The position numbers and the translations under genes are program-made. From NCBI GenBank assembly GCA_024305405.1, contig JAKNDB010000110.1:4154001-4218000 (forward strand): 64,000 bases of DNA. The letters are read 5' to 3'. The notes beneath the pieces are model-generated. The model saw only the letters and a list, made by a program, of their open reading frames with translations, searched no databases and was not told the DNA's origin. Positions 51,601 to 64,000 of the stretch are shown in pieces. The first letter of the stretch is position 1. Every line of letters starts with the position of its first letter. This DNA comes from Dirofilaria immitis (Eukaryota; Nematoda; Chromadorea; Rhabditida; Onchocercidae).

Positions 51601-54600
51601 TTCATCCTTACTCTTAATTTAACAAATTTGTCTTGAAAATCTGAATTTTTTCAAAATTTTTAGAAAGCTTCTCTATAAAATGCTTTTTCAAGAAAGTAAC
51701 ACAAATACTAATGTGGAAGTTTTTTCATAATTTGATGTACAATTAAAAGCCATTATCATGCTTTGATTGTTTTGATGATAGCTTTAAATGTCCATTAGTC
51801 ACATCAAATAAATGTTATGAATCGATGCGAATTGAACTGTGATTGAGATGGCTTTCATCAATGCTTGAATGATACAAGAACAAACAATAGAGAATAAGGA
51901 ACAGCAACAGTGACAGTTCAGGATAAAGATTTCATAGGAATATCATGTGATATTGGCACATCACCAGCGGTTGAAAAGTACCGATTTCGTCGAATCGACC
52001 GACACCTTCTATTTGACATACCTATTGTACCGATCGACCTATCTCTGCTTGATTGTCACCGCAAGCCACACCCTTTTTGTCGCCTCCCTCAAATTTCAAT
52101 CTTGTCTTTGTCAACGGCATCATCGATGCCATTGTTATGTATCAATTTTGCCTTCTCATCGAAATGTCGATGGCTGTGTAGTATTAGTTTATTGAATGAA
52201 TGAGAAGCCGTCGAGTTGGAGCATGGCGGAATAAATGACGAATTTTAATATGGGATTTATATGGATAGATATGATTGGAGGAGGATGGATTGACAGATGG
52301 ATGAAAATACATGAATGAATGGATAAATGAACTTAGATGAATCCGCATATAGATGCTCTAATATTATTGCTGATACTTTTGACCCCGGATGAAGGATTGC
52401 AGAGTAATAAGAGGTACCTCTGATCCTCATTTATAGATATAGAGAACAGCGGAAAGGGGCGGTACGTTCAATGTACGCGTGATACAGAGTTACACCTTTC
52501 GAAACAGGTTTGACCGTTATTGTGGCCATCGCAGTTTGTGTACCACTGCTTTCTAGTATATTCATGTCGCTAAATAAAATACCAAGAACAGGTGGTACCA
52601 GGTACCAAAGAACTGATGACTTGCTCTAGATATTTGGCTTATAATTCCAATCGCTCTTCTTCACATCCTCATGTTTTCAGCGTAACTTTAAGATACCGCT
52701 AGTTTCGGAAGATTAAGTAAACTCAGAGTTTACATTTCACCGCGGTTTTCTCATATAACCAAAGACTTATTTTTAAGAATCTCTTCCAAATGATAATTAA
52801 AGAAAAAATAAACTTAATTGATGTAATCATTGAAATTCACCTTCTTCCTTACTTATTATCCTATTCACTTGACATTATTCGCTAATTCAGTGCATCCCGC
52901 ACTTTTCATAACCGAATAAGATGGAAATTATAATTCGTTTATTTGATTGTTTGATCATAATATTTTACATTCTTGTTTCGATAATTTTTCGATCCGATCA
53001 TTGACAAAGTTTTATTTAATGAAGAAATAGCTAAATTGTGGGGAAGGAAATAGAGAGGGAGAAGATAGGGGAGAAAGGGGATGTGGGAAAAAATTGTTAA
53101 TGGTTGGATTGAATTTTCCACTAACATCTATATTGTAATAAAAAGCCGGGAAGCTCATGATTGAAATATTGATCAAAGCTTACTAATTGCGTGTTTAAAA
53201 CCTTAGAAGTAGTTTAAGTGAAAATCTGGAATTAGGAGTTTCATTGTATCATTAAGGACGTTTGATGAAAATCTTTAAAAATAAATGACAGAATGATCTC
53301 GGAATTGTTTATTCATAAAAATAAGATATTCTGTTTGACTATTTGTACCGTAACAAATAACAGTTTCATCGCTTTTCAATGTTCTTAAAGGTTAGTTTTT
53401 TTTTTATTTCCTTGATTTCTGCTGTTCCAAAAAAAACTTTTGAAAAATTGACTAAAAATTTTTAAACGAAAATTTTAAGTTAACTAAAAACTTTGATTCT
53501 TAATCTCAGTTTTCAATTAGGATAAAACTTTAAGATTATCATTAAGCATTTCTAGCACCAGTAGCTTATTTCCATAATCAGATCAACTGAACTAACAAAA
53601 GTGCCAAATATTTTCAGTTATTAACTGATCATAGTAAAATTTTTTCGAAATTTCGATGAATATTAATGCCTGATATATGTTATGTCGAGCATCATTTTAC
53701 AATAAGTTGTTTTTTACGAACTTGTCACAATCAATGTATACATTAATTATTCAGCATCAGCACTTTCAGAATGTCAAATAAGGCAACAATTACTTTGCTG
53801 CTCTCCATACCTTTGTGGATATCGAGTTTATCTGATTCAGGTCTTATTGCAATATTAAGACCGATTACGTGAATCATGAGGTCATCCTATCACTGTCTCG
53901 TTGAGAAAAAAAGGTGTGTGGGAGAGATGAATGAAAAGATTGAAAGATACTTTGAATCATAGGAAAGAGGAGCGACAGGCTAGGAAATGCTCAGCGATCA
54001 TAATGCTAAAGTGACAGTTCGTTCGTTAGGTCTGGACATCTTCAAAGCAGAATACCAATGCATATACACAGTGACCCAATCAAGTCGAATAATTATCTTC
54101 ATCATTGTTACGTCATCTTAAAGTTATCGTATCAAATAATGTGCTGGGCAAGTAAGCAAGAAATGCGAAATACAATAAACACAGTAACGATGTTCAGAAG
54201 AGAAAAAAGTAGAAAGATGATAATTATTTCTTCGTATTGATAATAATGATGATGATGATGAAGGGAATACTGCTAGTGGTCATTCGGGATATGACGATAA
54301 AGATGGCTATTATGGGCCAAATAGTGGAGCGGAGAGAATGAATCGGATCTAAGGTAGAATGATGGATGGTAATCATTTCAAGTATGGAGTGGAGGTGGTC
54401 TTTATTCTGGGTCTCAGAGGCACAAAATTATGTGACAATCGATATATCGTTTTTTTTTTTTTTTTTTTTTTTTTTTTTCTGCTTGCACCTGTTTTCAATC
54501 ACCATATAAACAAGTTTTCTCTGAATTTTTTTCATCCTTTCTTTGCTATTATTTGATTATCGAAATAACTGTTTAAGCATTCAATTTGCATCATTAAAAG

Positions 54601-55646
54601 ACAATCTCTGAGGATCGAACATCTTGTATTTTTCCTTTTTGTTTAGTTATGTCAATTATGCAACAAGAAGAGAATCATTTCATCTCTATATTGTACTATC
54701 TCTTTTATTCAGTTACTACTCACTATTAGCTTGATTGAAATTATCACTGAATACTTGTACTTGTTTATTTCATGTCAGCATTTCATTAATGAAAGTGAAA
54801 CAAGAAAACACCATAATGACGTTAATAAATAATTTTGATAGTACGATGAAGTACAACAATCGCTTCTTTTGTTCACTGTAGCAATAGTGATGATGTTTAA
54901 TTATCTATTAGTTTTCTTCTAGCTTGCCTCTCCTAATTCGGCAACGACTGGTAGCAATCAAAAATTGCGATTGCAGTACCGTTGCTAGCATCAGTTAAAG
55001 TAAAGAAGAAAATATAAGCAGATATTGAAGTATTGTCGTTCACTAAAAGTGCCATAATACGTATACGTATCAGGGCATCATCATTCAGAGAGGGAGCTGA
55101 TTTCTGGATTATTCAAATTGAACAGTTTTCAATTATCGATAAATTCAGAGGTATTTTAATCGGTGCGATATATTTCTTTTACTGAAGCAACTATTTGTTT
55201 ACGAAAACTGTAATTCAATTTATTTCTGGAAAAGAAAACAAAGAAGCGAGATAATTCATTATTTTTATATTTCCGAAACTAGCATTGCTTATTTTCCCGA
55301 ATCCCTATTTGTCAATTTATCTTGAAAGAAGTAAAAGAAACATCAACAATTTATTCCTTCGATTTCGTAACTGCATTACATATTCCTCGGTATACATCAT
55401 AGTTTTATTACGTCCTATTATAATAATAGTACTGCTATTGTTCTAAGATAAAAATACTACTTCTTTTCATGGCCTTCTGCAACGCTGCTTAATCTCAAGA
55501 TTTCCCATTCTGATATGCTTTTTTTTTTTTTTTTCAGTTTGAAGCGATCTGAGTGAGCAGAAACTTCATCCTAAGCTTTAAATTACCCTATTCCTTTGCT
55601 ATTTTCTATTTCTTTTCCTGTTCTCATTTCATCCTACTTTACCAAC
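48692..55646. other. ~7 kb interval without a supported gene
   Basis: AT-rich sequence with scattered short frames lacking ATG, splice support or protein-like composition. Features seen: an A-rich run at about 51193-51214, (GAT)n at about 54247-54260, a 29-base T run at 54450-54478 and a T run at 55520-55536. The 5' flank of the fatty acid synthase gene (about 55300-55646) is the likely promoter. Confidence 0.45.
54450..54478. repeat. Poly(T) tract, 29 bases
   Basis: An uninterrupted T29 run, the longest homopolymer in the window. It could be the tail of an old minus-strand retroposed copy, but no element body was recognised beside it. Confidence 0.9.
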
Positions 55647-58600
55647 ATGGAGAAGATTAATAGCAATAGCAGCAACAATAACAATATCAGTATCCATAGC
55701 GGTCACAATAACAGTATGACAAACAATGGTTGCGGAAACGGTAGCAACAACACGGAGAAATCAAGCAATCAGTCGGATCAATTGTCTGGTGGTTGGGAAC
55801 GTGTTTCCGAGGAACTTTCAGATTCACAGGTATATCAGGTTTCTCTCTTGAATCAAATTGTGTTTTTGGATTTTTGCAATTATCTTCATAAAATCTGGCG
55901 AACAACTGCTATCAATGTATATTATCAAATTTTTATAAAATTGAGAAACGTATTTATCAATATGCCTATTTCGGAGCAAGGTATTGAAAGATGCGATATT
56001 TGATTAGGATTCTCACGGCAAAATTTTTATATTTACTTGAGAAATACGCAGTGGTTTTACTCGCATTTGTGATATTTTTCAGAAAAGATTAGCTTACGAA
56101 AAATTTGACTTTTTCTTGATCTCTTTTGTGACTCCTTGTCAATACTAGGGCCTCGAAAACTTTCCAAAAATTCTGAAAATTCATTAAAAAATTCGGAATG
56201 TTTACCCACTTATAATATAAGCCTTTTTTTGTGTCGTCTAAACGATTATACATTATTCACTTCCAATTTCATCAATTATATTTTTGAAGTTGACGATAAA
56301 CTCCTAAGATTTTACTGAGCTGAATAAAATTTTCAACTATATTTCCCAACACTTGGAGATTGTGGAGTGCTAAATGAAATTAAAATTCTCTTTGATTTAC
56401 CTAAAAATGTTACGCGTCACCTGTTACATGTCAAAATCAGTTAGACGATTGTTTTCATCAAGTGCTATGTCGGTAAAATAACCACGATAATTTTATAAAA
56501 TAATTTTAGTCAAGTAACACGCTAAAACTTTTATTCCGAAATATTTCCCTTCTCATCTTTATATCCAATTTTGTATTAACATGTACTATTCGTTGTCATC
56601 CTTGTATTTAGTTAAATAGTATCAGAACATCCTTCCAGCAACGGATCCTTTCTCCTAGACTACTATAAAAACATCCCATAGCTCCTGCCGTTAGTACCAC
56701 AAGAATTCCACAACAAGCTCTGTTTCTACTTCCTTCGTTTTCGATCTTTTCACCGTGTTTGAAATTATCGTAATTCATGCGTCTTTTTTGAATCGTTTTT
56801 ACCGTGATCATTAATTAAATTTGTATTCTTTTAGTGTGCACGCCTTTTTAGATTCTGATTCCTTTTAAATTCCTGTTTTCGAATTCACGTTTGCGATGTG
56901 GACTTTGATAATTGCCCTTTATCATGTGGAAGAAATGGAAAATTTTCAATTTTTCTAATTCTTATATTTGGAAATAATTAGCTTTTTATTGTTACAGAAT
57001 ATATGCAAAATTCAACCTGCATACTGTCTCCTTTCTTTCTCATTGTTTCTGGATACAGCACTTTCGTTGCATATTTTTATATCGATAAGAAATGACTCTT
57101 GTCTGTATCAAGAATTTGTCGCGCATTGCTGGACTGAGAGGTGGAGTGAGTTTTTGTATCCTTGTTCCAGATCACTGGCAAACGAGTGCATTGAAGTGTA
57201 TAAATATGCACCAATGTCGGAGGTGAAATAAGATTGAAATGTATTCATTTTCGAAATTGCTCAAATAATCAGCTCCTCGAACATGTTCTTATCTTTTTTT
57301 TTTTTTTTTTAATGCAATGCTGTCAAAGTTAGTAAAAAGTGGCAGTAAATTTTATCACTTTGATGAAGGATGATAATTTTTGATTTAGATTACAGTTTGA
57401 AGGTTGCACAAGCACCAGCCGAAATTCCCTTTATGGTACCGCAGAAAAGATTGATCTTTGTTGAATTGCAATAATTTAAATGAAAATTATCGAAGGATAT
57501 GATTATAGAGATAAAGTAATGGCAATGATAATGTAACAATGATAATAATCGGAATAGTGACACTAATCGTTATTAATGTGGAGTGGGACGATATCTGCAT
57601 AATTCTTGATGATAACGATGTCGATGACTTTGAATAATAAAGTATTGTTGGCGTCTAATGGCAACTTTTGGCAGGTTTGGTAACCATAAAACTGAAATCG
57701 CAACAGCTTACTGGCTTTAACCATTAAGTTTCCTTTCCTCATACACTTACAAATTAATTTTACGACAGCATTTTTCAAGTGATTTATGCCACTCTCCTTT
57801 TCACTCCTATCAGTTTTCTTTTTTTTTTTTTTTTAAGCATTCTATTCATTGTTTTTTTTTATTCAAAGCCTGAAAAATCTGACATTGTTTATATTTGTTG
57901 GTAGCGTAATTTCTAGAACATAATCATCTCTGAATATTGTTCCAGTCTGTAATATGCAGATTCCAAAGTTGATGCTAAGATTCCATGCTTGACGTTAAAA
58001 GAGAGAGCAAGAATATCGCTCTATTGAGACATTTGTCCGCTTCTTTTTGTGATGCTGTATGCATATGTGTGTTGTATAGACATATGATCATGGTGATTTG
58101 CGAACCCCTTCTAAAATGATTTCCCTATTTATGGGTCAACAGATTTCTGCGTATAATTAGGGAGGGAGAGGAAGGGGAGGGGTGAGAGCAATAACAGAAG
58201 TTTTGAAATGAGAAAGAAGTGGGGATAGGGCTGTTTGATCAAGAGTCACATATATCTGCAGAAGATAAGAATCAACAGTGAACTGTTTCTAAAATTTGTA
58301 GTAACGATGTTACTAAGGTTGCTCCTCTTGCACCAATGACTGTTTGCAATAGGAATCGGTTCGTTTCATTTTCCACCTTCCTTTTTGTACCAGCAACCAG
58401 TTTTAGTCCTAGTTGAGATACCGCTGATGAAACACAACGCATCCATGATTTCCTTTCGGGACCATTCCGAGTGATAATTTGCCTTTCTAACAAATTATTT
58501 CCAAATTGCATCTTTTCGTTCAGATTCTTTAAAATCAGGAAATGTTTTTTTTTTTTTTTTTTGCATTTTTTAAAGAAAAAAGAGCAATTATTTTACTTCC

Positions 58601-61600
58601 AATTTCTTTTTAGAATCTATCCTTTCCACAATTATCAGCATGATCAATAGTGAAAAATTATGCTCATGTGGAAAAATATCCTATTACGTTTGTCAATTCC
58701 TTTAAACATTTTATGATTTTCCAGATTTAAATGATGCATTACTATTTAAAACTATCGCTTTCAATCCTCTGCATGAGATCCCGAATTCTTGAAGTAAAAC
58801 TTTATGAAAAAGCTCAACCTATAGACGTAAAAGTCTCATATACAGTAACCATGTATCATTTGTCCTAAATGGTTGGATATCAAAATTAGATTTCTGGATG
58901 TTTAGAGGAAGGAAAAGTTTTTAAGAGTTGTTGGGAGGAAGAGCATGGGATGAATGCTTACGATGGAAGAGATATGAGAGTAGAGAAAAGGAAAGAAGGG
59001 AGATGAAAACGGAAGTTGAAAGTGTCACAACTTAGGTACATAATAAATCACCAAGTCAGCTCGAGTCAATCAAATAATAGTAACTATTACGCAATCTTCC
59101 ACTTCTTCTGTAGGGAATTTTTACATAACTTGAGAAAGTTCTCAAAAAGGCGTGCGGCGAGCAATTTAATTTCGAAAATAAGAAAAAATGATAGCAGCCT
59201 ACTATGTTCAAGTGATGAATCTTTCTCATTTTTCATACAAATATGTGACACAGTCGTTGATGAGAAGTGTTAGAATTTACAGTAATTTGAAATGAAAAGC
59301 GTAGGGTATCGTGCTTACTCCAAGGACTTTATTGGTCAACTCATTTTCATGTCCTAACAAATGCACAAATTTAGTTGATTCCTGTTTAAGATTTTAGCCA
59401 ACCCAACTTGCTTTTCGTTGGTATAATGATTTTATTTATAGTAATTAATTTTTTTTTCAAAATATTTAAATTCTCCTTTTCATATTTAAACATCTGAAGT
59501 AATTCTGTTTCTATGACGTTTAAAACTTACCAGTAGCGTTACGTCAACGAAGACTGTGAACTTAGATGAAAATGATACATGGAAGTGAAAATACAGGAAT
59601 TGATCTTTCTTTGAGAGATCGTTATCTGAAGGAACCATCAAAATCATCATATATATTACATTTGGCTCCCGTCTCTCAGCCCGATTCGGCGGATGAGGGA
59701 GAAAAAGATAGTATTACCGCGCTGTTCAACGTCTCTCGGTCAATTTTTTCATGTTGATATCAGTCTTTTTGTTCTTCTTACGACATTTAATTTCTAACCT
59801 TCTTTAGTGCCATTCTTTGTCCTCTTCCTGTTACCGATCATATCTTCTAGTTAATGTGTTGTCTTCATACTTTTGAGAAAGAGAAAAAGAAGAGGACAAT
59901 CTATCATTTCACACCTCCTCACATTCTTATTTTATTATGCCGTGGTTTTTAGTCTCCATAAAAATTTTCAATTTCATTCGAACTTTTCATTGTTAATTAT
60001 GAGGTCAATTCAGTTCATGCAGTAGTATGGAATGATCGTGCATGGAGCTAAGTATTTCAGTCGTTAAACCGTTAATTATCTGAGATATTCCAATATTTAC
60101 TAGTAAAATTAATAATCGCGACTTATTGTTCGAACTAAAATCTTTGTTTTTGTAAAATTGAATTCTAAGCTAAATCATCAATTTCCTGCTGAAAATTAAA
60201 ATTGAGGAATAAGAGATATCAGTGAAATATATATATATATATATTGTTGAGAAAATAGTTAGATATCGAAGATGCATGTATCGTTATTTCAAGAATGATT
60301 CTTTTAATATTTTTGGTCTTGATAATATCAATTCTATTGATTTGAAATTGGTATTTTAGTCAAACGGAAGTATGAATTCATCGGGTGAAGTGCCGTTTTG
60401 GCGAGATCAAGAAGAAATTGTCATCACCGGTATTTCTGGACGTTTTCCACGCTGTGAAAATGTTCAGAATTCGGTGACATGTTGTTAGCTGGTGAAGATC
60501 TTGTCACCGAAGATAACTTGCGTTGGCCACCTGGTACATACATTTTTTAGTCATTATAATACATCATAACATTTATTTATCATATTTATACTAATGAGTA
60601 TGAAAATATCTACAGAAATGTTCAAAATCAGAAATAAAATAAAATATCGCTGTATAACTAATTGTATTATTTTTAGGAGTCTTCGATTTGCCAAAGCGTC
60701 ATGGAAAATTGAAAGATTTGAAAAATTTGATGCACAATATTTTGGAGTAACACCAAAACAGGTGCATAATTTAGCATATTCGATCGAAAAAGACATTATT
60801 CCAATTCAATGACTATGTATAAAGAGAATATTGTTTACTTTAGAATCGCTGCTACGGTTTTTTATTTATTTACTTTTTTTTTTGATTTGTTTTTTACCGC
60901 TTTACCGATCTTCTACAAACTTCCAATTTTTTTTAAATGCCAGATTTCAATCGATTTAGGCTAATTATTTGGATCCTCAAGTACGGAAATTATTGGAAGT
61001 TACCCTGAGGCAATCATTGATGCTGGTGAGTTGAATAGATTTTGATTGATTATTACAGTAGGTTCATGTTAAATGTTCTGTCATAGTTTTTCTTCTCCGC
61101 TAGCAGTATGCCGAAAAGTAAATAGCTTCGATAATTTTCTTTCATTTCTTTTCCTTCTTCAACCATTTCTTGAGTTTATAAATTAGTATAATTTTGTGAA
61201 AATCATAAAGCAGTATATTTTTTCTCGTTTCTTCACTTTTTGAAACCTATTAAATGAGGAAGTTAAAGGAAACTAAAATGGCAAGAAGTTTGGAATTTTG
61301 AATAACTATAAAACCATTAGATTGCTGTTTAGAATTAATAAGGAAAAGGAGAGGACTATTATTCTTATACATTGTATATTCATCAGACGAGTTTAAGGAC
61401 TAAGCATTCAGCACTGAAAAAGAACTTTCTGCTCATCCTCTTGCTTTAATATCATTTGGATACGTTTTACAGTAGATATATCAATTTACAGTTTCCTCCT
61501 TTTACACATCCTCTCTCCACTCGCATATATATGTATATGTTTTTGCAACTGTTTAATCATTTCTTATGCTACCTAATCGAAAAGTAGACCAAAAATTTAA

Positions 61601-64000
61601 AACTTATGCAAAAATTTTTCAATATTTTGACACTAATAAGCTTTTGGAGATCCTTTCCAATATTCCGAAAAATAGCAATGATTCTAAATTTATGAGTTAA
61701 ATACTTCCATTTCAGTATCTTCAATATCGAAATCTGAATCTTTCTTTCTCTATCAATCCTATGAAGATAACGTCTTCACGACATATTCCCATCTTTTTCT
61801 CCTGTCACGGTGTTCTAAGTTAGATCATAATCTTTATGGACTTCATAATCCCATTCTTAAAAAAGAGAAATTATTATATCACAGTAGCTATAGTGAACAT
61901 CTTTTACTGTCGGGTCATTAGTTGCTTAGAAATGAGTGATATCCGAAACATTGTATGCAACGCAAAATAAAAATGGTTGATTCAATATAAACTATTGAAA
62001 TTTTATTTTCAATGCATATTTGATAAGAGAGCAATTTTTTGACTCCACTTTAGAATGACTTAGATAGATAGATCGCTCAGCTATGCAAAGTCAAGGATCA
62101 AAAGGGATAGACTCATTCACCTGATTTTCAAACATCCTTTCAAAATAATTCTACTTACTAGTAACGTATAAATGAATTTTGCATGATTCGGTTGTATGCA
62201 ATACATTTTCAAGTACTGCAAATCGATGAAAGAAGTTATATTAAATCATCAATATTTAATTTGTCTAATGGTTGTCGAAGTTCAGATCGTATTATAGCTT
62301 TTTGATCGTTATTTTGTTACCATCAAAAAAAAAAAAATACATGAACATGTATACAAAGGGGTAAGAGGAAATAGAAGAAATCTTTATTATTCATAAATTA
62401 AATTACAAAAAAAAAAAAGCTCTTTTTTTCTTGTTCATTCAACATAGACAAATGATGACATTGTTACGAACATAATATAAGTGAGTTGTCAATATGTGAT
62501 TTGAAAAAAATCAAAATTCTAATTTTATGACAGAAAAAGCATTTTTAACATTAATACATTAAATTCTTGTGATGAATTTGTATCTGCTTAATTTATAAAA
62601 AGTAGTGATAATATTAATCATTAATTTATACGAAATATTGATTTATCAGCAGAAGTTATATTGTTGCCTCATATATTGAATATATTTTCTAAATAGAGTG
62701 AATCTTGTAACCATTAATGATCTCCTTAAATTTTATTTAAATTTAAATTTTAACTTATCTAATGAATGTGGAAATTTAGGCTTTTGACATTCTTGTACAT
62801 ACATCGTAGTGCACCATGAATGGCTTTTCTATTACTATTTTGATACCATCAATCATCAAAAAGACGTATACATAAGATGCAAGATTTTTAAATACCCGCA
62901 TTTTAAATTCTGCAAACCTGAAGTATTGAAAGTTCTAAACCTCATTAAATACCAAAAGCATGGCCTTAAGTATTTGAAAGGGATTAAAAATTTTAAAAAC
63001 AACTTATTTTTTTTGATCATTTGCTCCAGTTCTGCCAATGAAAGAGGGGTAAAGAAGATATGTCGTTATATATTCTTTTAATTGTCAACATATGCATATC
63101 AATACTTCTTTACTGCTTAAGTACAAAGCAGCTTCAAAGTTGATAGATAAGTTGTTAAAGACGGTATTGATTATCGACTGATTAGGTCCATCTCATTTAA
63201 TTCAGGAAGAGTAGAGCGCGATATTTGGGATGACAATACTTGAGTTTTATAGTTCTAAAATAACAAGCAAATATGCATCAGCACATAACAAATACGATAA
63301 TAACCAATCTTTTTCATCCACTATATTTAGTTCATTTATCATCGCAACTATACTTCAACTATGAATCAGTCGAAATTAGATTTGCACTGAAAAATGCAAA
63401 ACCCTTTTCTGAATCATTTTCTTTTCAAGAGCGAGTTGTTGAGGAAGAGAAGTTTTTAATTGGTAACTTATAAAGTGTTGATTAATAATAGATTCATTTA
63501 AGGTTTAAATCCAACTGAATTGCGCGGTTCAAGGACAGGTGTCTTTGTGGGATGCTCAGCTTCCGAAACTGGTGGAGCATTAACTCAAGATCCGGAAACC
63601 GTAACTGGATATACACTGACAGGATGCGTACGCTCAATGTTCAGCAATCGCCTCAGTTTTACATTCGACTTGAGAGGTTCTAAATTTTTTAATATGAGAA
63701 AAATATTAATATGACGAACGGAGAAGAAATTTCTTCGGTTCGAAAATCTTATTTGTATTTCTTCTTTTGAATTTCTTCAAATAGTTGAGAGGAAAATTTA
63801 AGTTTTTGGTGATTTCTTCATTTTTTTAAATGAAAATCTTTAAACACTTATGGGCAATTGCTTTGAATTAACTCCGTTAACGAATTAACGAATTAGAGGA
63901 CACAGATTTAAATATAGAAGCACTGAAAGTCGATACTCATAATGAATTAATTAGGAATAAAGATTTTGCAAATTTAGACACGTCAGTATCGTTATCTGCG
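55647..64000 (+). CDS. fasn-1: Fatty acid synthase, N-terminal ketosynthase part (truncated by the window)
   Basis: Type I animal fatty acid synthase, cytosolic, building palmitate from acetyl- and malonyl-CoA. Exons seen: 55647-55829, 60360-60533, 60677-60761, 60960-61025, 63503-63676; the rest lies past 64000. Exon 1 starts at ATG 55647 and encodes an Asn/Ser-rich low-complexity leader ending GGWERVSEELSDSQ. The ketosynthase domain then opens EEIVITGISGRFP and continues AGEDLVTEDNLRW, GKLKDLKNFDAQYFGVTPKQ, LDPQVRKLLEVT, GSRTGVFVGCSASETGGALT and TGCVRSMFSNRLSF. The active-site Cys block expected soon after is not in the window. Single bases are missing near 60465-60470 and at 61003-61005. 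Intron 1 is about 4.5 kb and intron 4 about 2.5 kb. The ketosynthase start could also belong to a polyketide synthase, but the LPKRHGKLKDL segment is typical of animal fatty acid synthase. Confidence 0.88.
56608..56811 (-). CDS. Possible small membrane protein nested in FAS intron 1
   Basis: An ATG-initiated minus-strand frame of 67 residues (ATG at 56811). It has a basic N-terminus (MITVKTIQKRR), a Cys-containing hydrophobic segment (CCGILVVLTAGAMGCFY) that could span a membrane once, and a short tail to the stop. Composition is protein-like. No family recognised, no neighbouring exon found. Confidence 0.28.
   Translation of the reverse strand: MITVKTIQKRRMNYDNFKHGEKIENEGSRNRACCGILVVLTAGAMGCFYSSLGERIRCWKDVLILFN
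57563..57778 (-). other. Open frame, possible exon nested in FAS intron 1
   Basis: The frame is open across 57563-57778 (minus). The first ATG inside it, just after a GTAAG-like donor string, begins MRKGNLMVKASKLLRF. The sequence is moderately protein-like (YGYQTCQKLPLDANNTLLF). No splice model joins it to the frames at 58272-58511 or 56608-56811. Confidence 0.15.
58272..58511 (-). CDS. Possible 79-residue protein nested in FAS intron 1
   Basis: An ATG-initiated minus-strand frame (ATG at 58511), basic and well mixed in composition: MQFGNNLLERQIITRN, then KLVAGTKRKVENETNRFLL and VIGARGATLVTSLLQILE to the stop. An A run of 18 lies just upstream on this strand. No family recognised. Could be a small gene, a retroposed fragment or chance. 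Confidence 0.28.
   Translation of the reverse strand: MQFGNNLLERQIITRNGPERKSWMRCVSSAVSQLGLKLVAGTKRKVENETNRFLLQTVIGARGATLVTSLLQILETVHC
59566..59757 (+). other. Candidate alternative or cryptic exon in FAS intron 1
   Basis: An ATG-initiated frame directly after a TTAG acceptor (59560-59565) encodes 63 residues, for example GIDLSLRDRYLKEPSKSSY and APVSQPDSADEGEKDS. It is more GC-rich and more protein-like than its surroundings. It ends in a stop without a good donor in frame. It could be an alternative first exon of the synthase or an unrelated short gene. Confidence 0.25.

Noticed and set aside
51910..52203. Overlapping 97- and 82-residue frames
   Set aside because: No ATG for the longer one, no splice signals and no recognisable domain.

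Overview
The window looks like nuclear DNA of a nematode, most likely a spirurid or filarial-type worm. It is strongly AT-rich. Genes are split into many short exons with GT/AG introns, mostly 60-500 bp, and acceptors follow the nematode TTTTCAG form. The encoded families (SLC7 AAT, P5B ATPase, NCKAP1/GEX-3, SLX1, animal fatty acid synthase) are all metazoan. I see no bacterial, phage, CRISPR or operon-type signals. The species call is inference only.

Layout: (1) ~336-4519, minus: SLC5 sodium:solute symporter, 14 recognisable exons, far 3' end not found. (2) 4.5-10.6 kb: gene-poor, several microsatellites and one ~270 bp fold-back (inverted-repeat) element at 9510-9782. (3) 10612-13620, plus: SLC7 (LAT/AAT-type) amino-acid transporter, 12 exons. 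(4) 15652-22457, minus: P5B-type cation/polyamine P-type ATPase (ATP13A2/CATP-5,-6,-7 group), 25 exons, ~1200 residues. (5) 22.5-27.8 kb: gene-poor, with a ~740 bp nearly pure ATT tract. (6) ~27779-32008, minus: secreted protein with a signal peptide, PAN-like domains and a thrombospondin type 1 repeat, plus an orphan Cys-rich exon just upstream. (7) 34761-35460, minus: phosphotyrosine-binding domain protein resembling ICAP-1/ITGB1BP1. (8) 36552-45238, minus: NCKAP1/HEM/GEX-3 subunit of the WAVE complex, 22 exons, ~1146 residues. (9) 46355-46746, plus: possible small two-exon gene. (10) 47324-48691, plus: SLX1 structure-specific endonuclease (GIY-YIG plus zinc-binding RING/PHD-like finger). 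(11) 55647 to the window end, plus: N-terminal part of fatty acid synthase (ketosynthase domain), truncated before the active-site cysteine.

The most important window-wide observation is that nearly every gene, on both strands, needs one or more single-base corrections, nearly all at short homopolymers, to stay in frame. About 18 such sites were found. Between them the encoded proteins match their families well, so I read these as consensus errors in the assembly rather than pseudogenes. The annotated exons are therefore good, but a naive gene predictor would break most of these genes.

Functionally the window is a mixture of housekeeping and membrane-transport genes with no shared pathway. 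The one suggestive pairing is the ICAP-1-like gene directly downstream of gex-3 on the same strand (integrin adaptor next to an actin regulator). I found no convincing undescribed multi-gene system.
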